Assembly: GCA_015680685.1 (NCBI GenBank)
Contig: MNCI01013746.1
Location: forward strand, 578,552-642,551
Reading direction: 5' to 3'
Length of the DNA: 64,000 nt
Source: Gnetum montanum
Taxonomy: Eukaryota > Streptophyta > Gnetopsida > Gnetales > Gnetaceae
In this document: in pieces, positions 44,461 through 55,378 of the stretch
How the letters are laid out: each line of letters begins with the position of its first letter
Numbering within the stretch: the first letter of the stretch is position 1
The notes under the pieces: generated by a model
Database searches by the model: none
What the model was told of the DNA's origin: nothing
Seen by the model: the letters and a program-made list of their open reading frames with translations, nothing else
Position numbers and translations under genes: made by a program

Positions 44461-45220
44461 CTAGCCAGTGTGTCCAAGGAATGATTGAATGTCTTTGACA
44501 ATTTTCGGTTGATGGGTGATTCCTTGGATGACTTTGATTTTCCCAGGGTCTACCTCTATCCCTGCATGTGAAATTTTATGCCCAAGTACTATGCCTTCTT
44601 GGATCATTAAATGGCTTTTATGCCAGTTGAGCCTTAGATTAGTCTCTACACATCTTTTGAGCACTTGATCTAATCGGTTCAAGGCTTGATCAAAACTTGC
44701 TCTGTAAGTGGAGAAGTCATCCATAAAGACTTCCACACCATTTTCTATCTGTTGCCGGAATATGCTTAGAACTAAGCGTTGAAATGTGGCAGGGGCATTG
44801 CACAAGCCAAATAACATTTGTTTGTATGCAAAATTTCCCCAAGGACTAGTGAATGTAGTTTTGGCTTGGTCTTCTAGGGCTATTTGTATTTGGTTGTATT
44901 CACTATAGCCATCTAGAAAACTAAAATAGCGATGCCTAGAGATTGTGTCTAAGACTTGGTCAACAAATGGCAACAGAAAGTGATCCTTCAATGTTGTCAT
45001 GTTTAGTAGCCTAAAATCTATGCAAACCCTCCATTTGCCTCTCTTTTTAGGCACGATTACTAAGGGGCTAATCCATTCGCTATCAACAATGGGGTATATG
45101 AACCCAGCCTTTAGAAGCTATTTGATCTCTTCTTTTACTACTTGCTTCAACTTTGGATTCAATCACCTCTGCGGTTGTTTTTGAGGCTTCATGGAGGAGT
45201 TAGTGTAAATCCTATGCTAG
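44461..45220 (-). pseudogene. Element 2 reverse transcriptase
   Basis: The 197-codon frame 45054-44461, with upstream codons broken by stops to about 45220, covers nearly the whole RT domain. It has WRVCIDFRLLN, FSFLDGYSEYNQI (first Asp), FGLCNAPATFQR and the catalytic block EVFMDDFSTY, then GIVLGHKIS and FLGHTG. FMDD instead of YVDD and the KDHF-LPFVDQVLD context are characteristic of Athila/Tat-type gypsy RT. The core active site is intact within this segment, but the polyprotein is interrupted on both sides. Confidence 0.9.
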
Positions 45221-45299
45221 CATATCCTAGGATCTATTCCAGTTAATTTCAGATATGACTAGGCAAAGGCTTTTGACTATTTGTTTATTACCTTGAGTA

Positions 45300-46561
45300 G
45301 ACTTTCTTTTTATTGCAGAGCAAGTCTTGCGTTGATGATTACTGGTTTCCCATTCTTAAGGAACGTGTATTCCATATCGATGGGAAATGGTTTTAGCTCC
45401 AAGGGCTCTTGTTTAAATTTCTTGGAAATTTCCAACTTCCCCCAGTTGATGTTTTCTAAGTTAGGACTGGGAAGTTGGCAGTGGACTTGCTCTAATGCAT
45501 CAATGCTATCTATATAAGCGCAAGTTAAACCTTTAGTTAGTTCCATGCATATTAGTGAGCTACTTTGTTGATCAACTATCAACCACTGGGTGTCTTCTTG
45601 TTGTGTGGATGTTGCATACAGGCACCTTTGTATGTTGATCATTTGTGCACACCCATGATCTCTACACGCAATTGCACCCTATGTCACTGTATGCGATGCA
45701 TGAAACCTTCTTCTTCTTGATCTTTTCAAAAGTGTTTTCCTTAGATATTTCTAGGGAAAGATCATAGATTTCTAGTCACGCATCTATAGTTCTTAGCCAT
45801 GCCCTTCCCATTATGATTGGGAAGTCCCCCTTACTATTATTCACTTGGATCACCAGGAAGTCAGCTAGATACGACCACCCACAAACAATGGTAATAATAT
45901 CCTTCACTAATCCCAAGGGGATAGTGATGGACTGGTTGGATAACACTAAATGGATGTTGCTCTTTTTCCATGGGGTTAGGTTCCAAGCCTTATACATTTC
46001 TTGGGATATTAGGTTGATACCGGAAATTGAATCCAAAAGAGCTTTGCATGGTTGATTCCCAACAATTTGTAGATAGATTAGAGGACTCCTAGGATCAGAG
46101 AATTTCTTGGGAAGGTGGCCAACTTTAATCCAATTAGTAACATCATGTGTTAACATGATCATATGCATTGAATGCGGTGTTAAGTTCGAAGGGGGCTTCG
46201 AAGCTTTAGTTGATATGGAGGTGTCCAAAGGCTCAGCCACTTGGGGTTGCAAGGGCTTGGTTGGACTACTGGTTCTGAAGAAAGATCTTTTCTTTGGACG
46301 GTTGTCAGAACCAATAACAAGTTGAGGGTTAACAGCCCTTGTGGCATTGTGTTGCTGTGGCTGAGTAGGGAGCTCACCTTGCATTGCTGGAGTAGGTGGT
46401 AATGGGGCTATTGGTGGGAAAGATGTGACCGGATTGGAAGGATGGTATACTTGTGGGATGTCGCCCCTAGGGGAGGAAGTCCTATAGTATTGATGGGCTT
46501 GGTAGTGATGTCGGGGCGTAATGTGACCAATAGAGTCACATGGAGAGATCAGATGTTGCAC
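45300..46561 (-). pseudogene. Element 2 protease and protease-RT linker
   Basis: Frame 46561-45776 runs from a Pro/Gln-rich Gag tail into the protease: ALLDSISGINLIS (Asp kept, Gly of DSG/DLG replaced), SNQSITIPLGLVKDI and IIMGRAWLRTIDA. A second open piece (45642-45310) covers the linker to RT, including NINWGKLEISKKFK, the block that in Element 1 lies next to its deletion junction. Confidence 0.82.
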
Positions 46562-48702
46562 GTAGTATCCATATAGGTCTGGTTGCCAGTAAGGATATTA
46601 TTACCTTGGTGGTGGCATTCCCCATGATTTTGGGTGCTACCACTGTTGATGTTGCTCGACTGGTTGTGGTGGAGTTTCACTTGGATAATACGTTAAGGGT
46701 TTGTGGAATTGCCTTGGGTTACCTTGGGGATAAGGTAACTGTTGGGATGTTTGCCATTTATTTAATCGTGGATTAAGTGCATACACCCAAGAATCTTGTA
46801 AATGTGAGATTACAAGGCAACATCCCTTAGGATGGTCGTATTGATAGATCTCACATCCACTATCATCGTTATCTGAATCCACAACCTCTTCAATAAGAGC
46901 AACTTTACCCTTACCCTTGTTACATGCATTCTCTACTTCTCTCTTTTTCCTTATGTCATGGTTACTACCTTACTCCCTAGACTCCTCTACTACCTTGAGC
47001 ATAGTTTGAAACCTACTATCCAGGGAGTCCCACATTTAGTCTACCTTTGCAAATACTTTTGATGCTAACTTTTGAATAGGTAAGGTTTTCCTATTCACCA
47101 TCTCTTCGAGTGGTGACTCTTCCTCATCCTCACAAAATCTTACTCCCTTCTTTCGAAGGGAAGGATCTCGGTTGTATTCTTCCACACTCTCTCTTTTTCG
47201 TAGCTCACCTTCTTCTTCAGCTCTAGCAGTCTATGAATTTGATGGGACCTAAGCTCAGATAACCTTCCTTGGGCATAAGTCCCAAGGGTCCTTCTTGTTT
47301 CATGCTTAAGCCCATCTACGAGATGGCGTAGTTGATCCTGCTACGAATAACCATGGCTAGGACAATGATGTAAGAGTGCATAATAGTAGCCCATGGCAAC
47401 ATCCAAGGGTTCATGATTTCCTTATTTCCATCCTTGAATTTGCTTTTGCAGGTTAGACACCTGGGAGTACATTTGGTACTTATCGTTGAACAATTCTAGC
47501 ATTGTACTCCACCTACAAATGGATTCTAGTTCTAAGGACCAGTACTAGCTTTCAGCTTCTTTTATTAGTGTTCATGGAAACAACTTAAGCTTTTTCCACT
47601 CATTTTCTATGTTTTGCAAGGCACATGCATCATGACATGCTTGTAAGTGATTTTGAGGATCAACATTATATCCCCCTTCAAATCGCAGGATGTTATTCAT
47701 GTCTAGCCTCTTGATCCTACTATCTTTCTGGTGCCTTGTTGGAACTCTTACAGCCTCAGTTATATCTAGCATGCTTCATGTGGCAAGTAGGGGTTCATCA
47801 TGATCATCTCGTTCGTAGCATCTATGATGTCTACGCAGTTCCATACTCTTCCTTCTTCTATGGCATGATTCCCTAGAGTACCCTCGTCCTCCATCTTGGT
47901 TGTCCTGTTTACGACTTCCACTTTGTTTGCCCTTATCCTCACGATCTGTTTCTCTATGGCTATGTTAGGACATGGAAGGAGAGGGTGAAGGTGATGATGA
48001 AGGTGAAGAAGAAGGAGAACCGCCACCATGATGGTGTTTACTACCTTCTCTTCGGTGGTCTCTGCCTCAATCACAATTGTGATCAAAATGCCAACCTTTG
48101 TCATGTGCCTTTATTCCTTTTTCAAACTCTTTGTGTCCATTGGTATGAACACCTAGGTTGTGAATAGTAGAATGAAGGTTTTGATACACAACCCCTTGGA
48201 CAAAGTTAAGGGGAGGAACATCGTTATGTGGGTGACTACTTGAGGCAGGTTCATCACCCTAAATTTCACTTAAAACATGTGGGGCATCCTTAGACCATTT
48301 TCTCTTTAAGGAATTATGGTATCTCTCTTATTGATAATCTCTTTGACGTTGCGCTTCGGTAGGATGATAGTCTCTCGAATCATAGTCCTGTGCAATGTGC
48401 TCTACATGTAAGTGTTGCATGCCTATTCGTGTGAGAGCACAAAGAAGCATACTTGGGACTGAACGGTCAAGAGGTAACACTATGTTACTTTCCAAGTCAT
48501 GTCAACGTAGCTATTCATCTTAGTGGAGAATAAAGGTGAAGTCACGTACATATTCATCGGGATGAATATATACCACACGAAATTGTTGAGGAACTGGTGG
48601 GTCAACATCATGTGTATTTTGCTGTCGATTTCTTCTTGTGTTAGTCCTAGGTGGTGAAGTGCTCTTGTGCAAAGAAGAAATCTTGTCTTGTTCAGTGTGC
48701 AA
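46562..48702 (-). pseudogene. Element 2 gag
   Basis: From the start near 48702 (MHTEQDKISSLHKS) the minus strand codes a basic N-terminus and a long Ser/Arg/His-rich region with SPSSSPSSSPSPSPS near 48000. A Gag core follows (47772-47572: RFEGGYNVDPQNHLQA; then WSTMLELFNDKYQ). The zinc knuckle at 46855-46817 has lost its second Cys (CEIYQYD). Stops and frame changes break it into pieces. The RS-like region before the core is shared with Element 1 but not visible in Element 3. Confidence 0.75.
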
Positions 48703-48829
48703 TGTACTATATATTTATATATTATTATTTTTTCCTTTAACTAACCCTAAGGGTTCGTTCCAATGATGTGAATAATTTCCTAAGTTCTACTTAGCACACA
48801 AACATCAAAGTCCCCAGCAACGATGCCAA
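48703..48829 (-). other. Element 2 leader with tRNA-Asp primer site (48811-48828)
   Basis: On the element strand TGGCATCGTTGCTGGGGA follows the 5' LTR after one base and matches 15 of 18 positions of the tRNA-Asp site. Confidence 0.82.
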
Positions 48830-49631
48830 TGATGAGCGGCAAGGTACCCCTACACTCAACCATATGAATACAAGCATTTCATGCACGATTTGGTCGAATT
48901 CCAAGGACTAAGTGCCTATGCACCTTTTGGAACGATAACAAGTTGATTAATCGTTGTCTTCCCAAACTTGTATGTCACGGTTGTATGGTTAAGTAAGCTT
49001 GAGGTATATGATTTTTATGTGTTGCTGTGCTAATAAGGAGGGGGGAGAGAAGTAACTAAGTAACTAATCTAATTTAACTATTCATTAACTAAGTTCTAAG
49101 TATTCCTAACACTAGTATCCTTTCCTACTTTCCATACACATCTTGAACCAGTGCAACACTACTGGGATTACCAAATGCTAATCGTTACTGGGTTACCAAG
49201 CGCTACACGCATGCTCGAAGTAGTCGTATTGAGTGTAATTAACTAAGAGAGTTGTAGGGTGAGAGAAATCATTAATTAACTATGAAAGAATTAAATAATA
49301 ATTAACACTAATTAGTTTATTCTATATGTTGCAAGGTTTATCATAAAGTTCATCTTTATTGTCGTACACAAAGTGTGCTCAAGTACACAATGCTTGAATA
49401 AGGATCTATTCACTCTATGACTCCTATTGTGGGTACGCAGAAATAATTCTAACTCTGGAGGGAGAAAATGGCAAGAGTTTGGCTAAGGAACTAATTCTTA
49501 ACTATGGAAACCAAAGGCACTACCTCTTATTTATAGATAATGAGACAGGCCGCAATATTGGGTATCCAATATCGCATGGTCGATCCGATATTGTGAACGT
49601 GATATCGTGGATGCGATATCATGGTTCATCA
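48830..49631 (-). repeat. 5' LTR of Element 2 (802 bp)
   Basis: TGATGAGCGGCAAGG to ATGGTTCATCA. Reverse TATA at 49528-49537 and AATAAA (minus strand) at 49355-49360. Close to the 3' LTR by eye with scattered transitions and small indels. Confidence 0.93.
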
Positions 49632-49636
49632 AGCTC

Positions 49637-50577
49637 ATTCAAGGGCTTGCAGACTGGTAACAACTTGGCACAGGAAAGCATGCACTTGTTAGATGTCTTA
49701 TATGATGAGGCATTTGATCAACCTTAGGGGGAAGATCAAGTAGAACATCCACCTTCATTACCTTGCTAGGATCTTATCACAGCTTGGGACTTGTAGGTAT
49801 ACAACAACCAAGCAACCTTAGCTAAAAACCAGGCATTTAAGTACTAAGTAGGATAGCACAAAGCGCGATAACACTACATGCATGCTTAGCTCTAGGTTCA
49901 CTTATCATAAGTGGTCCACCATGTCCTTGACAATGCCTTCCATGAAAGAAAATTTATTTAACATCTCTACCCATGGCTCCATGCGGTGGGTTGGTGTAGG
50001 GTTGCTAGTTGGAATACTTGATGCTGTAATACAATTGTGCAATTAGCACATGGCCAAATACAGCTCAAGGTACCATAGTAAACAAGGGTAGACAAATGAC
50101 AATAAAAGTAGGTTGCTTAGTCATCTCTCAGACATGAGTGTAGGGGGCTCACCTAGCTACACAACATTAAATAATGTATCAAAGTTATCCCTATCAGGGT
50201 GGAGCAACCCCTCTTCTTCCAATTTTTGGAGGGTCTTCGCCACCTCATGGAGCTCATCTCCATGAGCTACCTCCTCCTTAGCCTGGTGGTGGGGGGAGGG
50301 GGATGGCGGAAGTGGGGGGTGCAAGGGCGGGGATGGGCAAAGAGGGGCTTCCTCTACTACGACTTCAGCTATTGCTCTTATAGCCCTCTCTTCTTTTTCT
50401 CCAACTAACATAAAGCATAGTACCATTAGCTAATCAACAAAGTAACATGAAAAACAACATAAAGATAATATACATGCATAAATACAATTAAAGCATCTAA
50501 CATCTATGCATACTAACCTACAACATCCTCATGCACATGTCATAGCCTGATGCAGATCTTCTTGTTGCTTGGCTTGG
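49637..50577 (-). pseudogene. Reverse-strand gene of Element 0, middle part
   Basis: Lies between the Element 2 and Element 3 insertions and reads on the minus strand. A likely GT-AG intron is at 50517-50405 (GTTAGTATGC ... CTTTATGTTAG). The exon 50404-50165 encodes an acidic, Pro-rich segment with a Glu/Leu-rich helix (VAKTLQKLEEEG). Across the Element 2 target site the frame is continuous when one AGCTC is removed (ending CKPLNELL). Single stops interrupt it. The product is not recognised. Confidence 0.45.
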
Positions 50578-50662
50578 TGATGGGATGCGATATCACACCC
50601 CATGCGATATTGCGTCTTCCCTACGATATCGCATACGCGATATTGCAGTCCACTGCAATGTC

Positions 50663-50670
50663 TATAAATA
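50663..50670 (+). promoter_or_regulatory. LTR TATA box of Element 3
   Basis: TATAAATA (context TCTATAAATAAGAAG), about 15-85 bases downstream of the palindrome array. The same context is present in all complete family-A LTRs here. Confidence 0.75.
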
Positions 50671-50841
50671 AGAAGCTGCTCTCCCTTGTTTGACAGTTAT
50701 AAATTAGATTGTAGTGAAACTCTGGTAGTTTGATCCCTCTAGAGTTAGATTATTTTCCAGTGTCTACCCGTAGTGTGGTGAATGTAATTGTACGACATTC
50801 TTTATTCGAGTGTGACGTACTTGGACGTGCACATGATCGGC

Positions 50842-50847
50842 AATAAA
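50842..50847 (+). promoter_or_regulatory. LTR polyadenylation signal (AATAAA)
   Basis: GGCAATAAAGATCGAG about 180 bases after the TATA box; marks R/U5 in this LTR family. Confidence 0.6.
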
Positions 50848-51382
50848 GATCGAGATTACTTCATCATTGCAGCATTCACTTTGTTATTTATTTAATTGTT
50901 ATTTACTACTTTCTCTCTCACCCTTATCTCCTAGTAACGTGGAATGAGTACAACTTGATTACGAGCATTGAAGTATGACTACTTGGTATCCCAATGGCGT
51001 ACCTAGGATCTGCACTTGGTAATCCCAATGGTAGTCGTGCATGAAGTCCAAGATATGTACGGTTGATCAAGGAATCGGCTGCTCATCACACTTAGGTTAG
51101 ATTAGATTCTCTTACCCTTTCCCTCCTAGCCTAGCTTAGTTAATATTATTTTCCACTACCTTCAAGAGTAGCGTTAGATTACGAACACATCATACACCTC
51201 ACTCTGGACTAAACCATATGTGACAAAGCTAATACTAGTTCAGGTGGGAAGACAGCGAACTGCGACCTAAGGATAATGATCTAGGTGCCACAACTAGTCC
51301 GTCTGCGGAGTTCGACTTGGATCGCGTGTGAGAACGCTCGTATTCGTATGGTTGAGTGTAGGGGTACCTCGCCACTCATCAT

Positions 51383-51400
51383 TGGCGCCATTGCCAGGGA
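51383..51400 (+). other. Primer-binding site, tRNA-Asp, of Element 3
   Basis: TGGCGCCATTGCCAGGGA, 16 of 18 matches to the tRNA-Asp site, one base after the LTR. Confidence 0.9.
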
Positions 51401-51512
51401 CGGTGCTAGTTATCTAGATTAGTTATATCATACAAGGTTATTGTAAAGAACTTAATGATATATCTCTTAGAAAGAAGTAATTATAAAAAGTCATATAAAT
51501 TGACACACAACA

Positions 51513-53436
51513 ATGCCTCTCCCACAAGAGCACGATAATGCCACACTTAGTGAGGAAGTTCATTGGATAACCAACGAACTATATGATAATGAAGATTGGA
51601 GTATAGAACCCGAGGTAGGGGTTTCTTATAAACATGAATGAAAACAACGTCATCCCAACACATGAAGGCATAACTTACAAGATGACGATGAACCCCTACT
51701 AGCCACTACAAGCCTAACACAAATACAAGAGGCTATTCGAATCTCACGTAGGCATNNNNNNNNNNNNNNNNNNNNNNNNNNNAGCCTTCTACGATGCCTG
51801 CACATGGAATAACATTGATGACAGTTGGCAAAAACTTAAGCTCTTTCCTATGACACTCGTTGACCAAGCAAAAGTATGGTATAGATCGTTAAAAACAAAT
51901 TCAATACGACGCTGGTCAACAATGGTAGAAGTCTTTAATGAAAAATATCAAACCTATGTAAGAGTGTCAGCCTTGAGGAAACAAATCCAAGGATGGAAAC
52001 AAGCAAAACATGAACCCTTGGACATGGCCTTAGAAAGGTATTATTCACTATTAAACAATTGTCTAGGCCATGGGTTTTCTAAGGAAAGGCTAATGTACCA
52101 TATTATTGATGGGCTATGTAATGCAACAAGAGAAACCTTAGGGATGTATGCCCAAGGTCAACTATACAAACTACAAATCCACCAAATCCAAGAGCTTATT
52201 AAGTGGGTAGAAAAAGAAGAAGGAGAATTGGCTAGATGGGAGAGTGTTGAAAAACATCAATGGGACCAAAATTTCAAGTTAACAAAGGTCCATGATCATA
52301 ACAAGGAGAAATCAACAAATCTCAAGGTGGAAACATCATCTTTGCCAATACAACAATCGTTAGAATAAGTCGAGGCAAAGATCAATAAGATGTTGGAATG
52401 GATATATCAAAATTGTGGAGAATATATCAACACCATTAGAGATAGAGTTCTAACAACCCAAGAAGCAGGAAAAAACATTAGACATTCGGAAAGAAAGAAT
52501 GAAGGGAATAGCTGCTCAACTGCCAATCATACATATGAATGCAACATATGCTTGTACGATCACCCCAAAGGCCAATGCCCAATATTGTTACATTTACGTG
52601 AGCATTGGGGAAACACATTACATCTAGAGTTTGTACAGAGATACTGTGTTCGACCACAGTGGCAAAAATCCTAGTCGTGGGGGAAACCATCCCTACACTG
52701 GAGGCACCCTTCATATTATCCGAATCCAAACGCTTATCACGTTCAACCTCCTGTTTTTCCATTCGGGCCACCATACTCTATCTCGCAACAATACCATTCT
52801 CCACAATACTATCAAGCCATACCTCCAACACAACCACCACCTTGTGCACGTTATATTCCTCCTAACTTTCCACATTGTTATCCTTTCCCTCCTTCCACAG
52901 TGCCACCAATTTTTCCTAAGGTGTTTGTGCCAAAGAAACAACCCACGAACAATACTTGCGCTACTACTTCAAACATCAATGAGAAGCCTCCTCAACATCC
53001 AAAGCGTCCCTTCTTTAAACATGGCCGTAAGAAGGGACAACATCATTCTGAGGCCACTGCATCTTCCAACCCAGCACAAGTCCCACACTGTGGTGCACCC
53101 TTACCTTTTAACCCAATGCCTCATGTACCTTTATTAGGACCACCAACTTACACTTCAACAACTATAAAACCCAATGAACACAACCATGGGAGGCATCAAC
53201 CCAATCCTTGCATACCATCTAACGGTCACAAACATCGTAGTGGGTCAACCCGTTATCCAGGAACTACATCGTATAAAGTGCCCCACTATGCTTACTATAA
53301 CCAAGTGCGTGAACCCCAAGGGGATAAGTATGGACTAGTTTCAATATTTCCAATATGCAAGGATCCTTATATTTCATTTATTAATCCTTGCCATACTCAA
53401 CCGCTTAGTTATGGGGGATATTCCCCATTTTACTAA
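51513..53436 (+). pseudogene. Element 3 gag, nearly continuous frame
   Basis: Gag packages element RNA into virus-like particles. The start at 51513 (MPLPQEHDNATLSEE) is followed by two TGA codons and a 27-N gap. From 51784 one frame runs to 53436 with only TAA (52366-52368) and TAG (52672-52674) inside. The core has VWYRSLKTNSIRRWSTM and VFNEKYQTYVRVSALRKQI. The zinc knuckle at 52540-52578 is intact (C-NI-C-LYD-H-PKGQ-C). A Pro/Tyr/Gln-rich tail follows, with a basic patch KRPFFKHGRKKG. The last codons (GGYSPFY) precede the stop, and no protease follows. Confidence 0.82.
51756..51782. other. Assembly gap (27 N) in Element 3 gag
   Basis: Interrupts gag between the conserved N-terminal block and the core. 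True length is unknown, so the frame relation of the two sides is uncertain. Confidence 0.99.
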
Positions 53437-54830
53437 CAAGCAGGATTAATAAATATTTTTCATTTTCTTTGATTTTACAACTTTTTGTTTTCCAGTTTTT
53501 CATTTTTCAACCTTTTGTTTTATCGTTTTATCTTTTTATCTTTTTTGTGTTTTTGTCTTTTTACATTTTTGTAAGTAATCTCATCTATGAATAAAACACT
53601 CATGTGGATTGTTGGTTGAGGTGTGGTCTATGTTATTAAGTCATGAGTGATCAATTATTTGGACAGTGAGCCCATTACACCCACTCATCCACTCTACAAA
53701 TAAAAGGTTCTGTTCGAGGGTATAGTGATATTCTTGAAATTCTTAAAAATTAAAATTAATTTTGTGTTCATTGTACCTAGAATGAAGAAGGATGGACCAA
53801 GAGGGAATGATTAGGGTGTGACATCAAGGGAACTTGTGGATTCTCTTTGGTGACCTCTGTGGGAGTTATCATGCAACACAGTTGTACTAAGATCCTTGTA
53901 GATCTAATGAAAATGGGAGTAAGAGTAATGAAAAGGGCACTCAAAAATCAAACGCTGTTCTAGGGGGTCCCACTGGAAAGACATGCACCCATGCCTGAAG
54001 GTTGGCAGCTTCTCTGGATTCAGTATTCGAAAAAGAAAAAGAGAAAAGAAAAACAAAGTGCCACAAAACAAAACAAAAAGCACTCCTCCCTTGAACTAAA
54101 TGCCAAGTGATCGTACGCCTTGTTGTTATGGTGCTCTCATAGTTTTTCATCATGGGATGAAATAATGCGATGTCACTGATTAGAGGAATGGACTTGGTCT
54201 TGATCTTGGAACGATGGGGTAATGACACGTTAATCATGCTTTGCACGTAGGATTCATTGTGCCCTGGGTCAGTTACCTCATGTCCCAATCTCTACAATCC
54301 CTTTCTATAATTTGTCTCATCTCACTGTTTGTGTAATTGTAGCTCATGTCTTGTGTAGCATAGAATTTTCATCTCATTCCGGTGATATTTACATGTGTGT
54401 GTTTTGTGGAGCTAGTGCGGATTACATTCAACCCTTCTAGTGCCCAGGGACACTTTAAGTGTGGTTACACAAGAGCATTATAGGTTGAAACCTACTTTGG
54501 GGAGGACCCACTTGTGTAATTCTTGTGATTCTCGCTTACAACATAGCTCAAACACACAATTTCTTACCCTCAGCTTAATTTCTCAATAATTTTCTTTCCC
54601 TACTATTGTCCCTCTAAATTTTAACATTCCAATGTACCATTACATTCCCTTTTTTCGTAACAGCCAAATTTTTATTGCTAAAGTTCACATCATTATCATT
54701 AAGAGTTCCTCTCGAATCAATGAAACTACCCTAGGATATCTTAATACTTGACAATGTCCTCAATTTCCAACATTAATTTCAAGAAAAATCATTAAAAATT
54801 TGGTATTTTCTTGGTTTCACATCACTAGGG
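53437..54830 (+). other. Element 3 spacer between gag and the internal promoter-like block
   Basis: T-rich immediately after gag (TTTTTGTGTTTTTGTC repeats, then ATGAATAAAACAC, a possible polyadenylation site near 53590). No ORF of note; frame 54288-53941 on the minus strand is dismissed. Confidence 0.55.
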
Positions 54831-54910
54831 ATGAGATATCGCGTCCCATGTGATATCGCGTACGAGATGCATCGTACGCGATATCGCGTCCCATTTTCCT
54901 ATAAGTAGGT
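54831..54910 (+). promoter_or_regulatory. Internal U3-like palindrome block with TATA
   Basis: Three GATATCGCG palindromes, two CGTCCCAT linkers and then CCTATAAGTAGG reproduce, inside the element, the array-plus-TATA order of the LTR. A perfect 14-base inverted repeat (54852-54865 with 54872-54885, loop GATGCA) is embedded in it. ORF2 starts about 470 bases downstream, so this could be its own promoter. Confidence 0.55.
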
Positions 54911-55378
54911 ACCCCTGCCGCAACACTTAGCATCATTTTTCCATTTATGTGGGGGGAGTTTTTGAAATTTTTCTCTATGACTTGCGATTGTGTGACCCTT
55001 GATTTTTCACTCATATCTCACTCATTGGTGCTCCGATTTTAATTCCGTTTGAACCTGCTAGAACCTGGAGTGTTCAGTTTAGTCGTGGGGGAGAGACACT
55101 TACCGAAAAGTGCTTAAATTTTTTGAAATTTATCATCACCCAAAGGACATGAATTAGGGCAATTAATATTAACACTTAGAATAATTGTGCCAAAAATCAT
55201 TTAATCCTTAGGTATACCGGGAGACTAAAATGACAACCACCTAAGTCACAAGACCCATTATTACAATTTTCGGGCACAATCACATGTTATAACAGAAGAT
55301 CTTTAATTAAGGCAAGCAGTAATGTATAAATTGACTTTAAAAATAACCTTACTAATGCTTGACCCGTGTGATTGCGGA
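54911..55378 (+). other. Putative leader of ORF2
   Basis: Non-coding, with no palindromes or element ends. It connects the internal TATA-like site to the ATG at 55379. Confidence 0.45.

Larger units (their letters stand above)
39665..49636 (-). mobile_element. Element 2: full-length Athila/Tat-type gypsy element with pol (39670-49631), TSD AGCTC
   Basis: A 9,962-bp minus-strand element flanked by AGCTC on both sides (39665-39669, 49632-49636). In element order: 5' LTR 49631-48830, tRNA-Asp primer site 48828-48811, gag (about 48702-46590), protease, RT, RNase H, integrase (to 42456), ~2 kb non-coding, polypurine tract, 3' LTR 40480-39670. It is the only element here with a pol region and so the natural helper type for Elements 1 and 3. 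This copy is dead, with stops in gag and pol and a lost integrase Asp. No env-like ORF was seen. Confidence 0.94.
50578..51381 (+). repeat. 5' LTR of Element 3 (804 bp)
   Basis: TGATGGGATGCG to CACTCATCA. Opens with four GATATC/GATATT palindromes in about 70 bases, then TATAAATA and AATAAAG, and the A-type LTR end. Confidence 0.93.

Noticed and set aside
50578-50660. GATATC palindromes considered as a CRISPR-like array
   Set aside because: No uniform spacers, plant genome, and the array is a fixed part of LTRs on both strands.
52631-53137. 168-codon ORF overlapping the Element 3 gag tail
   Set aside because: It is a different frame of the Pro/Tyr-rich gag tail, whose frame continues unbroken to 53436.
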